Positions 19,503-28,971 of a stretch of 64,000 nucleotides of DNA are shown here, piece after piece; within the stretch, counting starts at the first letter, position 1, and each line of letters opens with the position of its first letter. This DNA is from Azospirillum thermophilum (GTDB lineage: Bacteria > Pseudomonadota > Alphaproteobacteria > Azospirillales > Azospirillaceae), in contig NZ_CP029357.1 in the NCBI RefSeq assembly GCF_003130795.1, positions 372,001 through 436,000 on the forward strand. The letters are read 5' to 3'. A program made the position numbers and the translations under genes. A model generated the notes under the pieces. The model was not told where the DNA came from. It saw only the letters and a program-made list of their open reading frames with translations, and searched no databases.

Positions 19503-21022
19503 ATGACCACCGGCACCCCGGTCCGCCGTTTCCGGCAGACGAAGATCGTCGCCACTCTGGGTCCGTCCAGCACGTCTCCTGAGATGATCCGCGCGCTGTT
19601 CGAGGCGGGCGTCGACGTCTTCCGCCTCAACTTCAGCCACGGCACCCACGACGACCACGGCGCCCGCATCCGCGCCATCCGCGCCCTGGAGCAGGACGCC
19701 GGACGCCCGATGGCCATCATGGCCGACCTGCAGGGGCCCAAGCTGCGCCTGGGACGCTTCGCCGACGGCCCCGTCGACCTCATCCCCGGCCAGGGCTTCC
19801 GCCTCGACCTCTCCCCGAGCCCGGCACCGCCAGCCGCGTCGGCATGCCCCATCCCGAGATCTTCGCCGCCCTCGAACCCGGCGCCGAACTGCTGCTCGAC
19901 GACGGCCGCGTGCGCCTGCGCGTCATCGACTGCAGCCCCGGCCACGCCGACACGCTCGTCGTCTCCGGCACCCGGCTCTCCGACCGCAAGGGCGTCAACG
20001 TCCCCGGCGTCGTCCTGCCGCTGTCGCCCCTCACCGCCAAGGACCGCGCCGACCTCGCCTTCGCCCTCGACCAGGGTGTCGACTGGGTGGCGCTGAGCTT
20101 CGTCCAGCGTCCCGAGGACGTGCTGGAGGCGCGCAAGCTGATCGGCGGCCGCGCCGCCCTGCTGTCCAAGCTGGAGAAGCCCCAGGCCATCGACCATCTC
20201 GCGCGCATCGTCGAGCTGTCCGACGGCGTCATGGTGGCGCGCGGCGACCTCGGCGTCGAGATGCCGCCCGAGGATGTCCCGTCGATCCAGAAGCGCATCG
20301 TCGCCGAGGCGCGCCGCGCCGGCAAGCCGGTGATCGTCGCCACCCAGATGCTGGAGTCGATGGTCGGCGCCCCCGCCCCGACCCGCGCCGAGGCGTCCGA
20401 CGTCGCCACCGCGGTGTTCGACGGCGCCGACGCGGTGATGCTGTCGGCCGAGACCGCCAGCGGCGCCTATCCCATCGAGGCGGTGTCGATCATGAACCGC
20501 ATCGCCCGGCGGGTCGAGGACGACCCGCTCTACCGCACCATGATGGACGCCCAGCACGCCGCCCCGGAGAGCACCGAGGCCGACGCCATCACCGCGGCGG
20601 CGCGCCAGGTCGCCGAGACGGTGCAGGCGGCGGCGATCGTCACCTACACGACCAGCGGCTCGACCACGCTGCGCGCGGCGCGCGAGCGGCCGGCGGTGCC
20701 CATCCTCGGCCTGACCGCCAGCCTGGGGACGGCGCGCCGCCTGGTGCTGGCCTACGGGGTGCACAGCGTGCTGTCGGAGGATGTGCAGAACTTCTCCGAC
20801 ATGGTGCACAAGGCCACGAGGCTGGCGCATGCCCATGGGCTGGCCAGGGACGGCCAGCGGCTGGTCATCACCGCCGGCGTCCCCTTCGGCATGCCGGGCT
20901 CGACAAACGTCCTGCGCATCGCCTGGGTCGAGCGACCCGCACAACCCGAGCCCGCCCGCTCCGCCGAAACCGCCGCGGACACCCTCGGCGGCACACTCGA
21001 CGCCCTGGAGGCCGCCGGGTAA
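19503..21022 (+). pseudogene. pyk: Pyruvate kinase, single-base frameshift in a C run
   Basis: Adding one C to the run at 19813-19816 gives one 506-residue pyruvate kinase. Without it, the frame is lost after about 104 residues. The first part has TKIVATLGPSS and DVFRLNFSHG (active-site Arg and Asn) and ADLQGPKLRLGRF. The second frame has LSKLEKPQAID, the signature MVARGDLGVEMP, GKPVIVATQMLESM, DGADAVMLSAETASG and the C-terminal effector domain. The restored junction reads DLSPEPGTASRVGMPHPEIF, as in relatives. The ATG has GGAG 12 bases upstream. An operator-like motif upstream links it to hexuronate genes. It converts phosphoenolpyruvate and ADP to pyruvate and ATP. An intact product would be expected, so a sequencing error is a serious possibility. 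Confidence 0.88.
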
Positions 21023-21035
21023 CGGGCAGCCCGCA

Positions 21036-21077
21036 AAAACGAAGAAAGGAGGTGCATGCCGCACCCCCTTTTCGTTT
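21036..21077. terminator. Bidirectional terminator between pyk and the 2HCT carrier gene
   Basis: A long imperfect hairpin pairs AAACGAAGAAAGGAGGTGC with GCACCCCCTTTTCGTTT. T-rich ends on both strands let it terminate both convergent genes. Confidence 0.75.
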
Positions 21078-21126
21078 GATCGCCGTCCGCCCCGGGCCCG
21101 CCGGCCCCGGAGCGGAAGAGAGCGGA

Positions 21127-22494
21127 TCACATCAGCTTGGCCATCGCGATCAGCGACAGGGTGACGGTGATGGCGCCGCCGATGCGGGTCGCGACCTGGG
21201 CGAAGGGCATCAGCTGCATCCGGTTGGCCGCCGTCAGGATGGCGACGTCGCCGGTGCCGCCCTGGCCGCAGTTGCAGGAATTGATGATTGCGGTTTCGAT
21301 CGGATACATCTTCACCAGCCGGCCGATGGTGAAGCCGACCGACATGTGCGTCGCCACGGTGCAGAAGATGATGATCAGGTTCTGCAGGTTGAAGGCGGAG
21401 ACCAGCTTGTCCCACGGGGTCACGGCGACACCCATCGCGAAGAGCAGCGGGTAGGTCACGGCGACCTGGAAGAACTTGTAGACGACGCCGGCGCCGGCCT
21501 CCAGCGAGGGGGAGGCGAGCTGGAGGACCTTGACCAGCACCGCGATGAACAGCATCGCCACCGGAGCCGGCAGGCCGACCATCTTCTGGGCCATGACGCC
21601 CATCAGGTAGAGGGTGACGGCGAACAGGCCGGCGGCGGCGACGGTGTTGGCATCCACGGGGCCGCTGCTCTTGGTCTTGGCGTTGGCGAAGTCGGCGCCG
21701 TTGCCGGGCTGGAGCTGGCCGTTGCCGGTCAGGTGCGGCATGCGCTTGCCGATGAAGTTCAGCAAGCCCGACATCAGGATCGCCATCAGGCTGCCCAGCA
21801 TGACCATCGGCAGGACCTGCGCGAAGATCTCGCCCTGGTTGCCGTTCAGGATCTCGGCATAGCCCATGGACAACGGGATGGCGCCCTCGCCGACGCCGCC
21901 CGACATGATCGGAACGACGATGAAGAAGAAGGTGTGCTTGGGATCGAGGCCAAGCAGCGTGCCGACCAGCGTGCCTACGCAGGCGGCGCAGACGGCGCCG
22001 CTGGCCAGCGGCACGAAGATCTTGAAGAAGCCCTTCACCAGCGCGTCGCGGTTCATGCTGAGCACGCTGCCGACGATGATGCAGGCGATGAAGAGATAGA
22101 GGAAGTTGGTGAACTTGGTGAAGTCCACCACCGCCTTCAGCATCGGCACGGGCAGGACATGGTAGTAGGCCAGCGCCGAGGGGATGAAGGTGGCGAAGAT
22201 CGCCGCGGCGCCGATGTGGCGGAACACCGGAAGACGCTTGCCCAGCTCGCCGCAACTGAAGCCGCAGACCGCCAGGACGGCGATCATCATGTTGATCTCG
22301 TGCGTCAGCGATCCGGTCGCGACGGCCCCGGCGAACACCCCGATCAGCATCACGAACACCGGCAGCGGAACGATGCCGATCCGGATGTCGAGCAGCGACC
22401 ACCAGATCTCGCGCCATGACCTGCGGGAGGCCGCGTCTGCCGACGAGAGCGCCTCGTCGAGCGGAATGGAGGCGATAGAGACTTCACTGGGCAT
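21127..22494 (-). CDS. 2-hydroxycarboxylate (citrate/malate) sodium symporter
   Basis: This 455-residue protein belongs to the 2HCT family (CitS, CitP, MaeN). It has about 11 membrane helices and the two family re-entrant loop motifs GGVGEGAIPLS near residue 190 and NCGQGGTGDVAILTA near residue 415. After a short cytoplasmic start, the first helix is GIVPLPVFVMLIGVFAG. GGAGGA precedes the ATG, and longer upstream starts lack such a signal. Its place at the end of the citrate lyase cluster suggests it imports citrate, but malate uptake cannot be excluded. A Pho-box-like direct repeat lies about 280 bases upstream. Confidence 0.9.
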   Translation of the reverse strand: MPSEVSIASIPLDEALSSADAASRRSWREIWWSLLDIRIGIVPLPVFVMLIGVFAGAVATGSLTHEINMMIAVLAVCGFSCGELGKRLPVFRHIGAAAIFATFIPSALAYYHVLPVPMLKAVVDFTKFTNFLYLFIACIIVGSVLSMNRDALVKGFFKIFVPLASGAVCAACVGTLVGTLLGLDPKHTFFFIVVPIMSGGVGEGAIPLSMGYAEILNGNQGEIFAQVLPMVMLGSLMAILMSGLLNFIGKRMPHLTGNGQLQPGNGADFANAKTKSSGPVDANTVAAAGLFAVTLYLMGVMAQKMVGLPAPVAMLFIAVLVKVLQLASPSLEAGAGVVYKFFQVAVTYPLLFAMGVAVTPWDKLVSAFNLQNLIIIFCTVATHMSVGFTIGRLVKMYPIETAIINSCNCGQGGTGDVAILTAANRMQLMPFAQVATRIGGAITVTLSLIAMAKLM

Positions 22495-22777
22495 GGGGTC
22501 CTCCAGCCATTTGGGTTTGTTTGCGCTCCGGTCGTGCGCCGGGCGGCCTGTGGAAGGTCGGAACATCCATCGCAGACGGCCGTAATAGCGCTGCGAAGGG
22601 ACGTCCGGAAAATTGACAAACGAACAGAACGCCGCAAACACCGGGACCGCGGCAAATCTAGGTCACCTTCTTATGATCTTTATTCTATTTATCTCTTCAG
22701 CGTGCTTTCCTGGAAATCACCATGTGGCAGATCAATCGTCTCGTACTTGCTCGTTATGACGTTTTTACCGATCAGAT
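22495..22777. other. AT-rich leader before the 2HCT carrier gene
   Basis: This stretch between the carrier gene and the hydrolase gene is clearly richer in A and T than its surroundings, especially at 22660-22770. It probably contains the carrier's own promoter. No gene or stable hairpin was recognised. Confidence 0.5.
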
Positions 22778-22794
22778 CTGTCAGAAGCCTGTCA
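22778..22794. promoter_or_regulatory. Pho-box-like direct repeat A (2HCT carrier)
   Basis: Two CTGTCA half-sites start 11 bp apart (CTGTCAGAAGCCTGTCA). The second half-site contains the stop codon of the hydrolase gene. The geometry equals that of PhoB boxes and of other OmpR/PhoB-family regulators. The site is upstream of the minus-strand carrier gene and identical in sequence to repeat C. Confidence 0.6.
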
Positions 22795-23421
22795 GGGTTC
22801 GAAGCCCGGAACGGCTTTTTCGGGAGGGACGGCCCCGCCGCCCGCCGCCGCGTCGATGCGGGCGACCAGCGCGCGCAGCACCTGGAGCCCATAGGGCCAG
22901 GGGCCGAAGCCGGCCTCGGCGTTGATGTGCCCGGCCTCGCCGAGGTCGACGAGTTCGGCCTGCCAGACGCCGGCCCAGTGGACGGCACGCGGGAAGCGCA
23001 TCACCGGATCGGTGTGGCTCGCCACCACCACGGCGGGGACGCCCAGCGCATGGTCCGGGACGCGGTCCTCCGCCTCGAAACGGGAGGGCTCGGCCGGGGC
23101 GACCACCATCAGGCCGGCGATGTCGTGGCTGCGGTCGGTGGCGAGGCAGCAGGACGCCAGCGCGCCGAAGCTGTGCCCGACCAGGATGGCCGGCCGCGAC
23201 CGCCGGCCGAGGAGCCGGCGGATCGCGCCGATCCAGCGTTCGATGTCCGGAACGTTCCAGTTGCTCTGGGCGATGCGCAGCCAGAAGGGATGGCGGTTCT
23301 GCCAGAAGCTCTGCCAGTGCTCGGGTCCGCTGTCGTACAGGCCCGGCACCAGCACGAAGCTGTAGCGTGCCGACGCCTCGAGCAGGGCCGCATCAACCTC
23401 GTGCATGTGATCGACTTCCAT
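22792..23421 (-). CDS. RBBP9/YdeN-type alpha/beta hydrolase
   Basis: This 209-residue protein is a small serine hydrolase of the RBBP9/YdeN family. FVLVPGLYDSGPEHWQSFWQ near residue 20, the nucleophile elbow LVGHSFGALASC, a later ASHTDPVM region with the probable Asp, and DLGEAGHINAEAGFGPWP with the catalytic His are visible. It lies 70 bases after citG on the same strand and so may be the last gene of the citrate lyase operon, but no established cit function matches it. Two ATGs 15 bases apart are possible; the shorter has GGAAG well placed. Substrate unknown. Confidence 0.8.
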   Translation of the reverse strand: MEVDHMHEVDAALLEASARYSFVLVPGLYDSGPEHWQSFWQNRHPFWLRIAQSNWNVPDIERWIGAIRRLLGRRSRPAILVGHSFGALASCCLATDRSHDIAGLMVVAPAEPSRFEAEDRVPDHALGVPAVVVASHTDPVMRFPRAVHWAGVWQAELVDLGEAGHINAEAGFGPWPYGLQVLRALVARIDAAAGGGAVPPEKAVPGFEP

Positions 23422-23491
23422 GGGCCACCGCGGTCGTCCTGCCGGTCCCGCCACACCGGCGCTGCCGCCCGCCTCCTTCTTGCGGACTGCG

Positions 23492-24424
23492 TCAGGAGCG
23501 GGAGACGGAAACCGCCGGCAGACGGGACAGGAACCAGGTGACCGCCAGCAGGTCGGCGCTGCCGCCGGGGCTGAGGTTGCGGCGGATCGCCTCGTCATCC
23601 AGCGCCGCCAGCCGCCGCAGGTATCCCGGCGCGGCGACCCCGCCGGCGCGACGCAGGCGCTGCGCCTCCCCCTGCAGGAAGGCCAGCCCCTCCGGCCCGC
23701 CGCGGGCGACGACGTTGGTGTCGGAGTTGAACGCCATCAGTTCCAGCAGGGCGGCATGCAGAGCCGTCGCCGCGTCCGCCCCGGAGGCGCGCAGCCGGTC
23801 GAAGGCCGGCAGGGCATGGGTGCGCACGGTGGCGAAGCCGGAGGCCGCCTCGCCGCGCGCCCCGGTCAGGCCGTAGCGGCGGTAGAGATGCTCGCCCGCC
23901 GTGCCGGCCTCGCCCGGACGGCGCAGTTCATCGACCACGCCGGTGCAGATCGCCGCCACCTCCCCGCACAGCGGCTCGACGGCAAGCGCCCGCCCCTGCC
24001 CGACCAGCCGGCCGGCCGCGGCGCACAGCAGCCCGAAGGCGAAGATGCTGCCCTTGTGGGTGTTGACCCCGCCGGTGGCGCGCAGCATGTCGCGCTCGCA
24101 GGCGAGACCGTGGCCGCGGATGCCCGGCAGGAACAGGTCGGCCGGCACCGTGCAGCCCGCCAGCCCGCAGGCGAAGAACCGGCGGAACCAGGGGGTGACG
24201 GCGCGGGCGGAGGCGAGGAAACTCGCCAGGTCCATGTCGCGGTGCGACCCGGTGTTGCGCCGGTCGACCAGCCCGGGCTTGGGCGTCAGCAGGACCTCGC
24301 GCAGCAGCGACCGGTAGGCCAGATGGGCCAGCCGGTTGCCGATGGCATGGCCGTCCCGCCCGGCCATGAATGCGGCGGACGGCGGCAGGGTGCGGACGGC
24401 GGCGTCAACGGGCGCGACAGGCAT
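23492..24424 (-). CDS. citG: Triphosphoribosyl-dephospho-CoA synthase
   Basis: This 310-residue CitG/MdcB-family enzyme makes 2'-(5''-triphosphoribosyl)-3'-dephospho-CoA, the precursor of the citrate lyase prosthetic group. Family marks are LLTPKPGLVDRRNTGSHRDMDLASF, GVNTHKGSIFAFGLL and LMAFNSDTNVVARGG. The start lies inside citX, overlapping it by 20 bases, with AGGAGAGGG just upstream. Gene order citCDEFXG matches the enterobacterial operon, which separates it from malonate decarboxylase MdcB. Confidence 0.93.
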   Translation of the reverse strand: MPVAPVDAAVRTLPPSAAFMAGRDGHAIGNRLAHLAYRSLLREVLLTPKPGLVDRRNTGSHRDMDLASFLASARAVTPWFRRFFACGLAGCTVPADLFLPGIRGHGLACERDMLRATGGVNTHKGSIFAFGLLCAAAGRLVGQGRALAVEPLCGEVAAICTGVVDELRRPGEAGTAGEHLYRRYGLTGARGEAASGFATVRTHALPAFDRLRASGADAATALHAALLELMAFNSDTNVVARGGPEGLAFLQGEAQRLRRAGGVAAPGYLRRLAALDDEAIRRNLSPGGSADLLAVTWFLSRLPAVSVSRS

Positions 24425-24977
24425 TTACCCTCTCCTCGATCGCCGCCAGCACCTCGTCCAGCGGATGGCGGCGCGAGCGCGCGCAGGCGTGTCCCGCCTC
24501 GCCGCACACCAGGCAGCGCCGCGGCGCCAGCCCCAGGGCGGTACGCGACAGGCCGCCCCCCCGCGGGCACAGGACGTCGAGGTCCCACAGCCGGCCCAGG
24601 GGATGCCCGTCCTCCAGCGCGGCCGCGGCACGCTTGAGGTCGCGGGCGTCGGCGTCCACGGCATAGAGCGCCTCGGCCCCCGTCCATCCCCACACCGGCA
24701 GATGGAACAGCACCGGCCAGCCCGTGCGGGCGAACAGCGCGTCGAGTTCGCCGGCCGCCGTCTCCATGACGAAGCGGCTGTCGGGCGTATCCTTGACCGG
24801 CCCCGGCATGACCAGCGTCACCGACAGGACCGGCGCCTGATAGCGGTCCAGCACCATGCGCTGGCGCTCCGCACGGCGGTCCCGCGCGTCCAGCATCTCC
24901 GCCAGCGTGACCGGAAGCGAGACCGGCCCGGCAGGGGACCGGGTCTGCGCCGGTGTCGGTGCAAGGACCGTATCCAT
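24405..24977 (-). CDS. citX: Citrate lyase holo-ACP synthase (apo-citrate lyase phosphoribosyl-dephospho-CoA transferase)
   Basis: This 190-residue protein matches CitX, which transfers the phosphoribosyl-dephospho-CoA group onto CitD. Characteristic segments are VTLAEMLDARDRRAERQ, VLSVTLVMPGPVKDTP and DLDVLCPRGGGLSRTALGLAPRRCLVCGEAGHACARSRRH. It starts five bases after the citF stop with AAGGG upstream. The first 20 residues are a low-complexity alanine/proline stretch not usual in enterobacterial CitX. An upstream in-frame extension was rejected because it lies within citF. Confidence 0.92.
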   Translation of the reverse strand: MDTVLAPTPAQTRSPAGPVSLPVTLAEMLDARDRRAERQRMVLDRYQAPVLSVTLVMPGPVKDTPDSRFVMETAAGELDALFARTGWPVLFHLPVWGWTGAEALYAVDADARDLKRAAAALEDGHPLGRLWDLDVLCPRGGGLSRTALGLAPRRCLVCGEAGHACARSRRHPLDEVLAAIEERVNACRAR

Positions 24978-24982
24978 CGCCG

Positions 24983-26485
24983 TCAGCCCTTCACCTGCCG
25001 CACGGCGTCGATCACGCTGCCGTCGCGGTAGCGGATGACGCCGACCAGCTTGTCGAGGAACTCGATCGGCCGCGGTTCGCCGGTGATCGAGTCGGCACGG
25101 GCCTGCAGCTCCCCGATGGTCATCAACGGCAGGCCGGCGTCCTTCAGCCGCTGCGCCACCTCGGGCCGGCGCGGGTTGACGGCGATGCCGTGGTCGGTGA
25201 CCAGCACGCCGATGCACTCGCCGGGCGTGACCACGGTGGTGACCCGGCGCACGACGGTCGGGATGCGGCTGCGGATCAGCGGCGCCACGACGATGGAGAG
25301 ATTGGCCGCCGCCGCCACGTCGGAGTGGCCGCCCGACGCCCCGCGCATCACCCCGTCCGAGCCGGTGATGACGTTCACGTTGAAGTCGAGGTCGATCTCC
25401 AGCGCGCTGAGGATCACCAGATCCATCTGGTCGACATAGGCGCCCTTGGAGCCGGGGTTGGCGTATTCGTTGGTCGAGATCTCGATGTGGTTGGGCGAGG
25501 TGCGCAGCGATTCCGCGGCGTCGCCGTCGAAGCTCTGGGTGTCGATCACCCGCTCGATCAGGCCCTTCCTGTGCAGGTCCACGATGCCGCCGGTGATGCC
25601 GCCCAGCGCGAAGCTGGCGGTGATCCCCTTCTTGCGCATGTAGCCTTCCAGGAAGCGCGTCGCCGCGGTGGAGGATGCGCCGGAACCGGTCTGCAGCGAG
25701 AAGCCCTGCTCGAAATAGCCGGAATGGACCATCACCTCGGCCGACAGGCGGGCGATCAGCAATTCGCGGGGGTTGGAGGTGATGCGCGCCGCCCCGACGC
25801 TGATCTTCGAGGGATCGCCGATCTGGTCCACCTTGACGACCCAGTCGACCTCGTCCTGCGAGATGCTGGCCGGGGCGTTGGGGAAGGGCACGATCTCCTC
25901 CGCCAGCAGGATCACCGTGCCGGCATGGCGGGCGTCGACCTTGGCGTAGCCGAGCGAGCCGCAGCGCGACCGGCCGCTGATGCCGTTGGCGTTGCCGAAA
26001 CAGTCGGATGTCGAGACGCCGAGGAAGGCGACGTCGATCGTCAGCTCGCCGTCCTGGATCAGCTTCACCCGGCCGCCGTGCGAGTGGATGTTGACCGGAT
26101 GCCGCATCAGCCCGTGGCTGATCGCCTCGGCCAGCTTGCCGCGCATGCCGGAGGTGTAGATGCGGCTGATGACGCCGTTGCGGATATGCTCGATCAGCGG
26201 CGCGTTGCAGTTCAGCAGCGACGAGGGGGCCAGGGTCAGGTCCCGGAAGCCCATGCGGGCCAGCAGGTCGACCACGGTGTTGATCGTCTTGTCGCCTTCG
26301 CGGAAGGCGTGGTGGAAGGAGATCGTCATCCCGTCCCTGAGGCCGGAGCGGCGGATCGCCTCCTCCAGCGACGGGCAGACCTTGCGGGAGCGCTTCAGCT
26401 CGGGATCGGTCAGATAGGGGGTCTGCTTCGCGAACCCGTCGAAGCGGGCCAGGCGGTCGAGCAGCGGATCATTGAGGTCGGTCAC
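24983..26485 (-). CDS. citF: Citrate lyase alpha subunit (citrate CoA-transferase)
   Basis: This 500-residue subunit exchanges the acetyl group on the ACP for citrate, giving citryl-ACP and acetate. Family segments include TISFHHAFREGDKTINTVVD, SGMRGKLAEAISHGLM, GNANGISGRSRCGSLGYA, LQTGSGASSTAATRFL and GVLVTDHGIAVNPRRPE. A GTG start is proposed with GGAG nine bases upstream and the downstream sequence TDLNDPLLDRL. It lies 16 bases after the citE stop. A longer in-frame start would overlap citE and lacks a signal. Confidence 0.94.
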   Translation of the reverse strand: MTDLNDPLLDRLARFDGFAKQTPYLTDPELKRSRKVCPSLEEAIRRSGLRDGMTISFHHAFREGDKTINTVVDLLARMGFRDLTLAPSSLLNCNAPLIEHIRNGVISRIYTSGMRGKLAEAISHGLMRHPVNIHSHGGRVKLIQDGELTIDVAFLGVSTSDCFGNANGISGRSRCGSLGYAKVDARHAGTVILLAEEIVPFPNAPASISQDEVDWVVKVDQIGDPSKISVGAARITSNPRELLIARLSAEVMVHSGYFEQGFSLQTGSGASSTAATRFLEGYMRKKGITASFALGGITGGIVDLHRKGLIERVIDTQSFDGDAAESLRTSPNHIEISTNEYANPGSKGAYVDQMDLVILSALEIDLDFNVNVITGSDGVMRGASGGHSDVAAAANLSIVVAPLIRSRIPTVVRRVTTVVTPGECIGVLVTDHGIAVNPRRPEVAQRLKDAGLPLMTIGELQARADSITGEPRPIEFLDKLVGVIRYRDGSVIDAVRQVKG

Positions 26486-26501
26486 GGCACAGCACTCCAG
26501 T

Positions 26502-27374
26502 TCACTTGCGGGTTCCCGAGGCCTCGGCCCGCTGCAGCACACGGCGCGCGTGGTCGATGACGGGACCGTCGATCATCTTTCCGTTGAGCGACACGACGCC
26601 CAGCCCCTTGCGCTCGCCCTCCGCCGCCGCGGCGACGACGCGCCCGGCATACTCGACCTCTTCCTCGGTCGGGGCGTAGGCGTTGTGCAGAAGCTCGATC
26701 TGGCGCGGGTTGATCAGCGACTTGCCGTTGAAGCCCAGCCGCTTGATCAGGTCGACCTCCTTGAGGAAGCCGGCCTCGTCGTTGAGGTCGGACCACACCA
26801 CGTCGAAGGCGTCGATCCTGGCGGCGCGGGCGGCATGGAGGACGGCGCAGCGGGCGTAGAACAGCTCGGTGCCGTCGCCGCGCTCGGTCTGCATGTCCAT
26901 CACATAGTCGAAGCCGGCCAGCGCGATGCCGATCAGGCGCGGCGAGGATTTGGCGATGGCCAGCGCGTTGATGACGCCGCTGGCGGACTCGATGGCCGCC
27001 ATCAGCTTGGTGGAGCCGACCTCGCGGCCGCAGGCGCGCTCGATGCGCTCCACCTCGCGCTCCAGAACCTCGACATCCTCGGCGCAGTCGGTCTTGGGCA
27101 GGCGGACGACGTCGACGCCGGCCCGCACCGCGGCCTCCAGGTCGGCATGGCCGAAGGGGGTGTTGAGGGGGTTGATGCGCACCACAGTCTCGATCTCGCG
27201 GTAGACCGGGAGCTGGAGGGCGTGGAAGACGAGGAGGCGGGCCGAGTCCTTCTCGCGCAGCGAGACGGCGTCCTCCAGGTCGAACATGATGGAGTCCGGC
27301 TTGTAGACGAACGCCGTGCTGAGCATGGCGGCGTTGGCGCCGGGCAGGAAGAGCATGCTGCGGCGGAGTTTCAT
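26502..27374 (-). CDS. citE: Citrate lyase beta subunit (citryl-CoA/ACP lyase)
   Basis: This 290-residue TIM-barrel protein of the HpcH/HpaI family cleaves citryl-ACP to oxaloacetate and acetyl-ACP. It starts [15 protein letters not shown] and has FDLEDAV with the metal-binding acidic residues, [40 protein letters not shown] and [15 protein letters not shown]. It overlaps citD by ATGA, indicating coupled synthesis of the subunits. Confidence 0.95.
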   Translation of the reverse strand: MKLRRSMLFLPGANAAMLSTAFVYKPDSIMFDLEDAVSLREKDSARLLVFHALQLPVYREIETVVRINPLNTPFGHADLEAAVRAGVDVVRLPKTDCAEDVEVLEREVERIERACGREVGSTKLMAAIESASGVINALAIAKSSPRLIGIALAGFDYVMDMQTERGDGTELFYARCAVLHAARAARIDAFDVVWSDLNDEAGFLKEVDLIKRLGFNGKSLINPRQIELLHNAYAPTEEEVEYAGRVVAAAAEGERKGLGVVSLNGKMIDGPVIDHARRVLQRAEASGTRK

Positions 27375-27667
27375 GACAGGGCGCTCCAGTTGATGGTTTT
27401 GGCCTCGGCCCCGCGCATCACCGCCGTCTGGACGCGCGCGCGGATGGCGCAGTCGAGCGCCCCCTTGTCCTCCACCACGACCAGCCCGGCGGTGACGCCG
27501 AGCCGGGCGAGCGTGTCGCGCACCACCCGGTCGATCTGGGCGCCGAACTGCTGCATGACCTCGCTGCTGATGACGACTTCCAGCCCGGTGCCCGGTCCGG
27601 GGGATACCTTGACCAGCAGGTCGCTCGATTCGAGCGTGCCCGCCAGGGCCTCTTTCACGATCTTCAT
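27371..27667 (-). CDS. citD: Citrate lyase gamma subunit, acyl carrier protein
   Basis: This 98-residue acyl carrier protein carries the 2'-(5''-phosphoribosyl)-3'-dephospho-CoA group on a serine in [13 protein letters not shown] near residue 14, the family's attachment region. The C-terminus [19 protein letters not shown] is also typical. GGAG lies eight bases before the ATG. It starts the CDE structural set and follows citC after 59 bases. Confidence 0.94.
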   Translation of the reverse strand: MKIVKEALAGTLESSDLLVKVSPGPGTGLEVVISSEVMQQFGAQIDRVVRDTLARLGVTAGLVVVEDKGALDCAIRARVQTAVMRGAEAKTINWSALS

Positions 27668-27726
27668 CGATCCCACTCCAGATGGTCCGGCGGCGGAGGC
27701 GTCCAGCGCCCCGCCGCCGGGCCGGT

Positions 27727-28845
27727 TCAGATGCCGGCCGCCAGGGCCCGGCGCGGCAGCGCGTCGGGCTCGCCGCCGGAAACCAACGCCTCCGGGACGA
27801 ACGGCACGATCTTGGACACGTATTTCTCCCGCAGCAGGTCGAAGGTCGCCGCGGGAACCAGGGCGCGGATGCGGTCGAGGTCGCGGGCGCGCAGCAGGCG
27901 CCGCACCTCGGACGCGGAGATCGGCGTGCCGCCCGAGCGGGTGCGCGCCTCCTCGATGACGGTGACGGCCGGCGCCGCGCTGTCCGCGGTCTGCAGCCAG
28001 AACTTCATGTCCGCGTTGTATTTGCGCGTGGTCTCGCAGAAGGGCTCGGTCCCGACGAAGCGGTGGGTGATGCCGAGCGCGGGTGCGATGTAGGTGCGGA
28101 ACAGCAGCAGGTCGATCGCCGTGCAGCAATCGCCCACCACCCCCTTCTCCTTGAAGAAATAGTCGGGGAAGGTGGCGCGCGAGACCATGTATTGCGAACC
28201 GTGGTGGAGCGTCAGGTTGGGGATTCCCTGGACACCCGTCTCCACCAGCGCATAGCGGTCGCGGTAGGAGACGAAGGAGACGTCCTCGCTGACCACGAAC
28301 AGGTGCAGCCAGTCGCATTGCGCCGCCGCCAGCGTCACGAGATACTGGTGGCCGAGCGTGAAGGGGTTGGCGTTGATGACGATGCCGCCGATCTTCGCGT
28401 CGGGCCGCAGCCCCTGCGGGCGCTGGGCGCGCAGCCGGTCGCAATAGGAGCGGATGCCGACCGGCGTGTTCTCCATCAGCGTGACGTAGCCCGGCACCTC
28501 GGCCAGCGGGTAGAAGCCGCAGCCCTGGAAGAAGGAGACGTTCTCCGGCCGGGTGTAGAGGAAGAGGTGCGAGTGGCCGCGCTCGTAGGCGAGATGGACC
28601 ACCTCGCTCAGCAGCGTCAGGCTCAGCGAGCCGCCGCGCAGGTCGGGCTCGATGGCGCAGCACTTGACGATGTTGCTTTCCAGCCCGGCGCAGGCCACCA
28701 GCCGGCCGGCGTCGCGGCAGACCACGAAGACCTGGATGTGCTCCTCGTAGTCGAGCCCGCAGCGGCCGAGGAGGGTCCGGATCTCCCGGCGCTCCCTGAC
28801 GCTGCAGGCCGGATCGACGGCGTAGAATTCGAGTTCGTCAGTCAC
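27727..28845 (-). CDS. citC: Citrate lyase synthetase (acetate:SH-citrate lyase ligase)
   Basis: This 372-residue enzyme acetylates the thiol of the citrate lyase prosthetic group with ATP and acetate, switching the lyase on. An N-terminal GNAT-like domain (about residues 20-130, with [22 protein letters not shown]) precedes a nucleotidyltransferase domain marked by [15 protein letters not shown] and [22 protein letters not shown] start is proposed because AGGGAG lies about 10 bases upstream; an ATG 60 bases further upstream is possible. It is the first gene of citCDEFXG, about 125 bases after the FAH-family gene, with no obvious terminator between them. Confidence 0.93.
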   Translation of the reverse strand: MTDELEFYAVDPACSVRERREIRTLLGRCGLDYEEHIQVFVVCRDAGRLVACAGLESNIVKCCAIEPDLRGGSLSLTLLSEVVHLAYERGHSHLFLYTRPENVSFFQGCGFYPLAEVPGYVTLMENTPVGIRSYCDRLRAQRPQGLRPDAKIGGIVINANPFTLGHQYLVTLAAAQCDWLHLFVVSEDVSFVSYRDRYALVETGVQGIPNLTLHHGSQYMVSRATFPDYFFKEKGVVGDCCTAIDLLLFRTYIAPALGITHRFVGTEPFCETTRKYNADMKFWLQTADSAAPAVTVIEEARTRSGGTPISASEVRRLLRARDLDRIRALVPAATFDLLREKYVSKIVPFVPEALVSGGEPDALPRRALAAGI

Positions 28846-28971
28846 GGAGTCATGCTCCCTCTGGAGCTTCCGACAGGGTGGTCGCGGTTCCTGCGGGTCG
28901 GGCACTCCCTTCCCCCGCGCCGTAGAGCAGGCCGGCCGGTCGATGCCGGCCGGGTAACATCAGGTCGGCCG

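Noticed and set aside
24978..25217. Extended N-terminus of citX
   Set aside because: The extension lies within citF and encodes arginine-rich low-complexity sequence. The ATG at 24977 follows the citF stop and has a ribosome-binding site.
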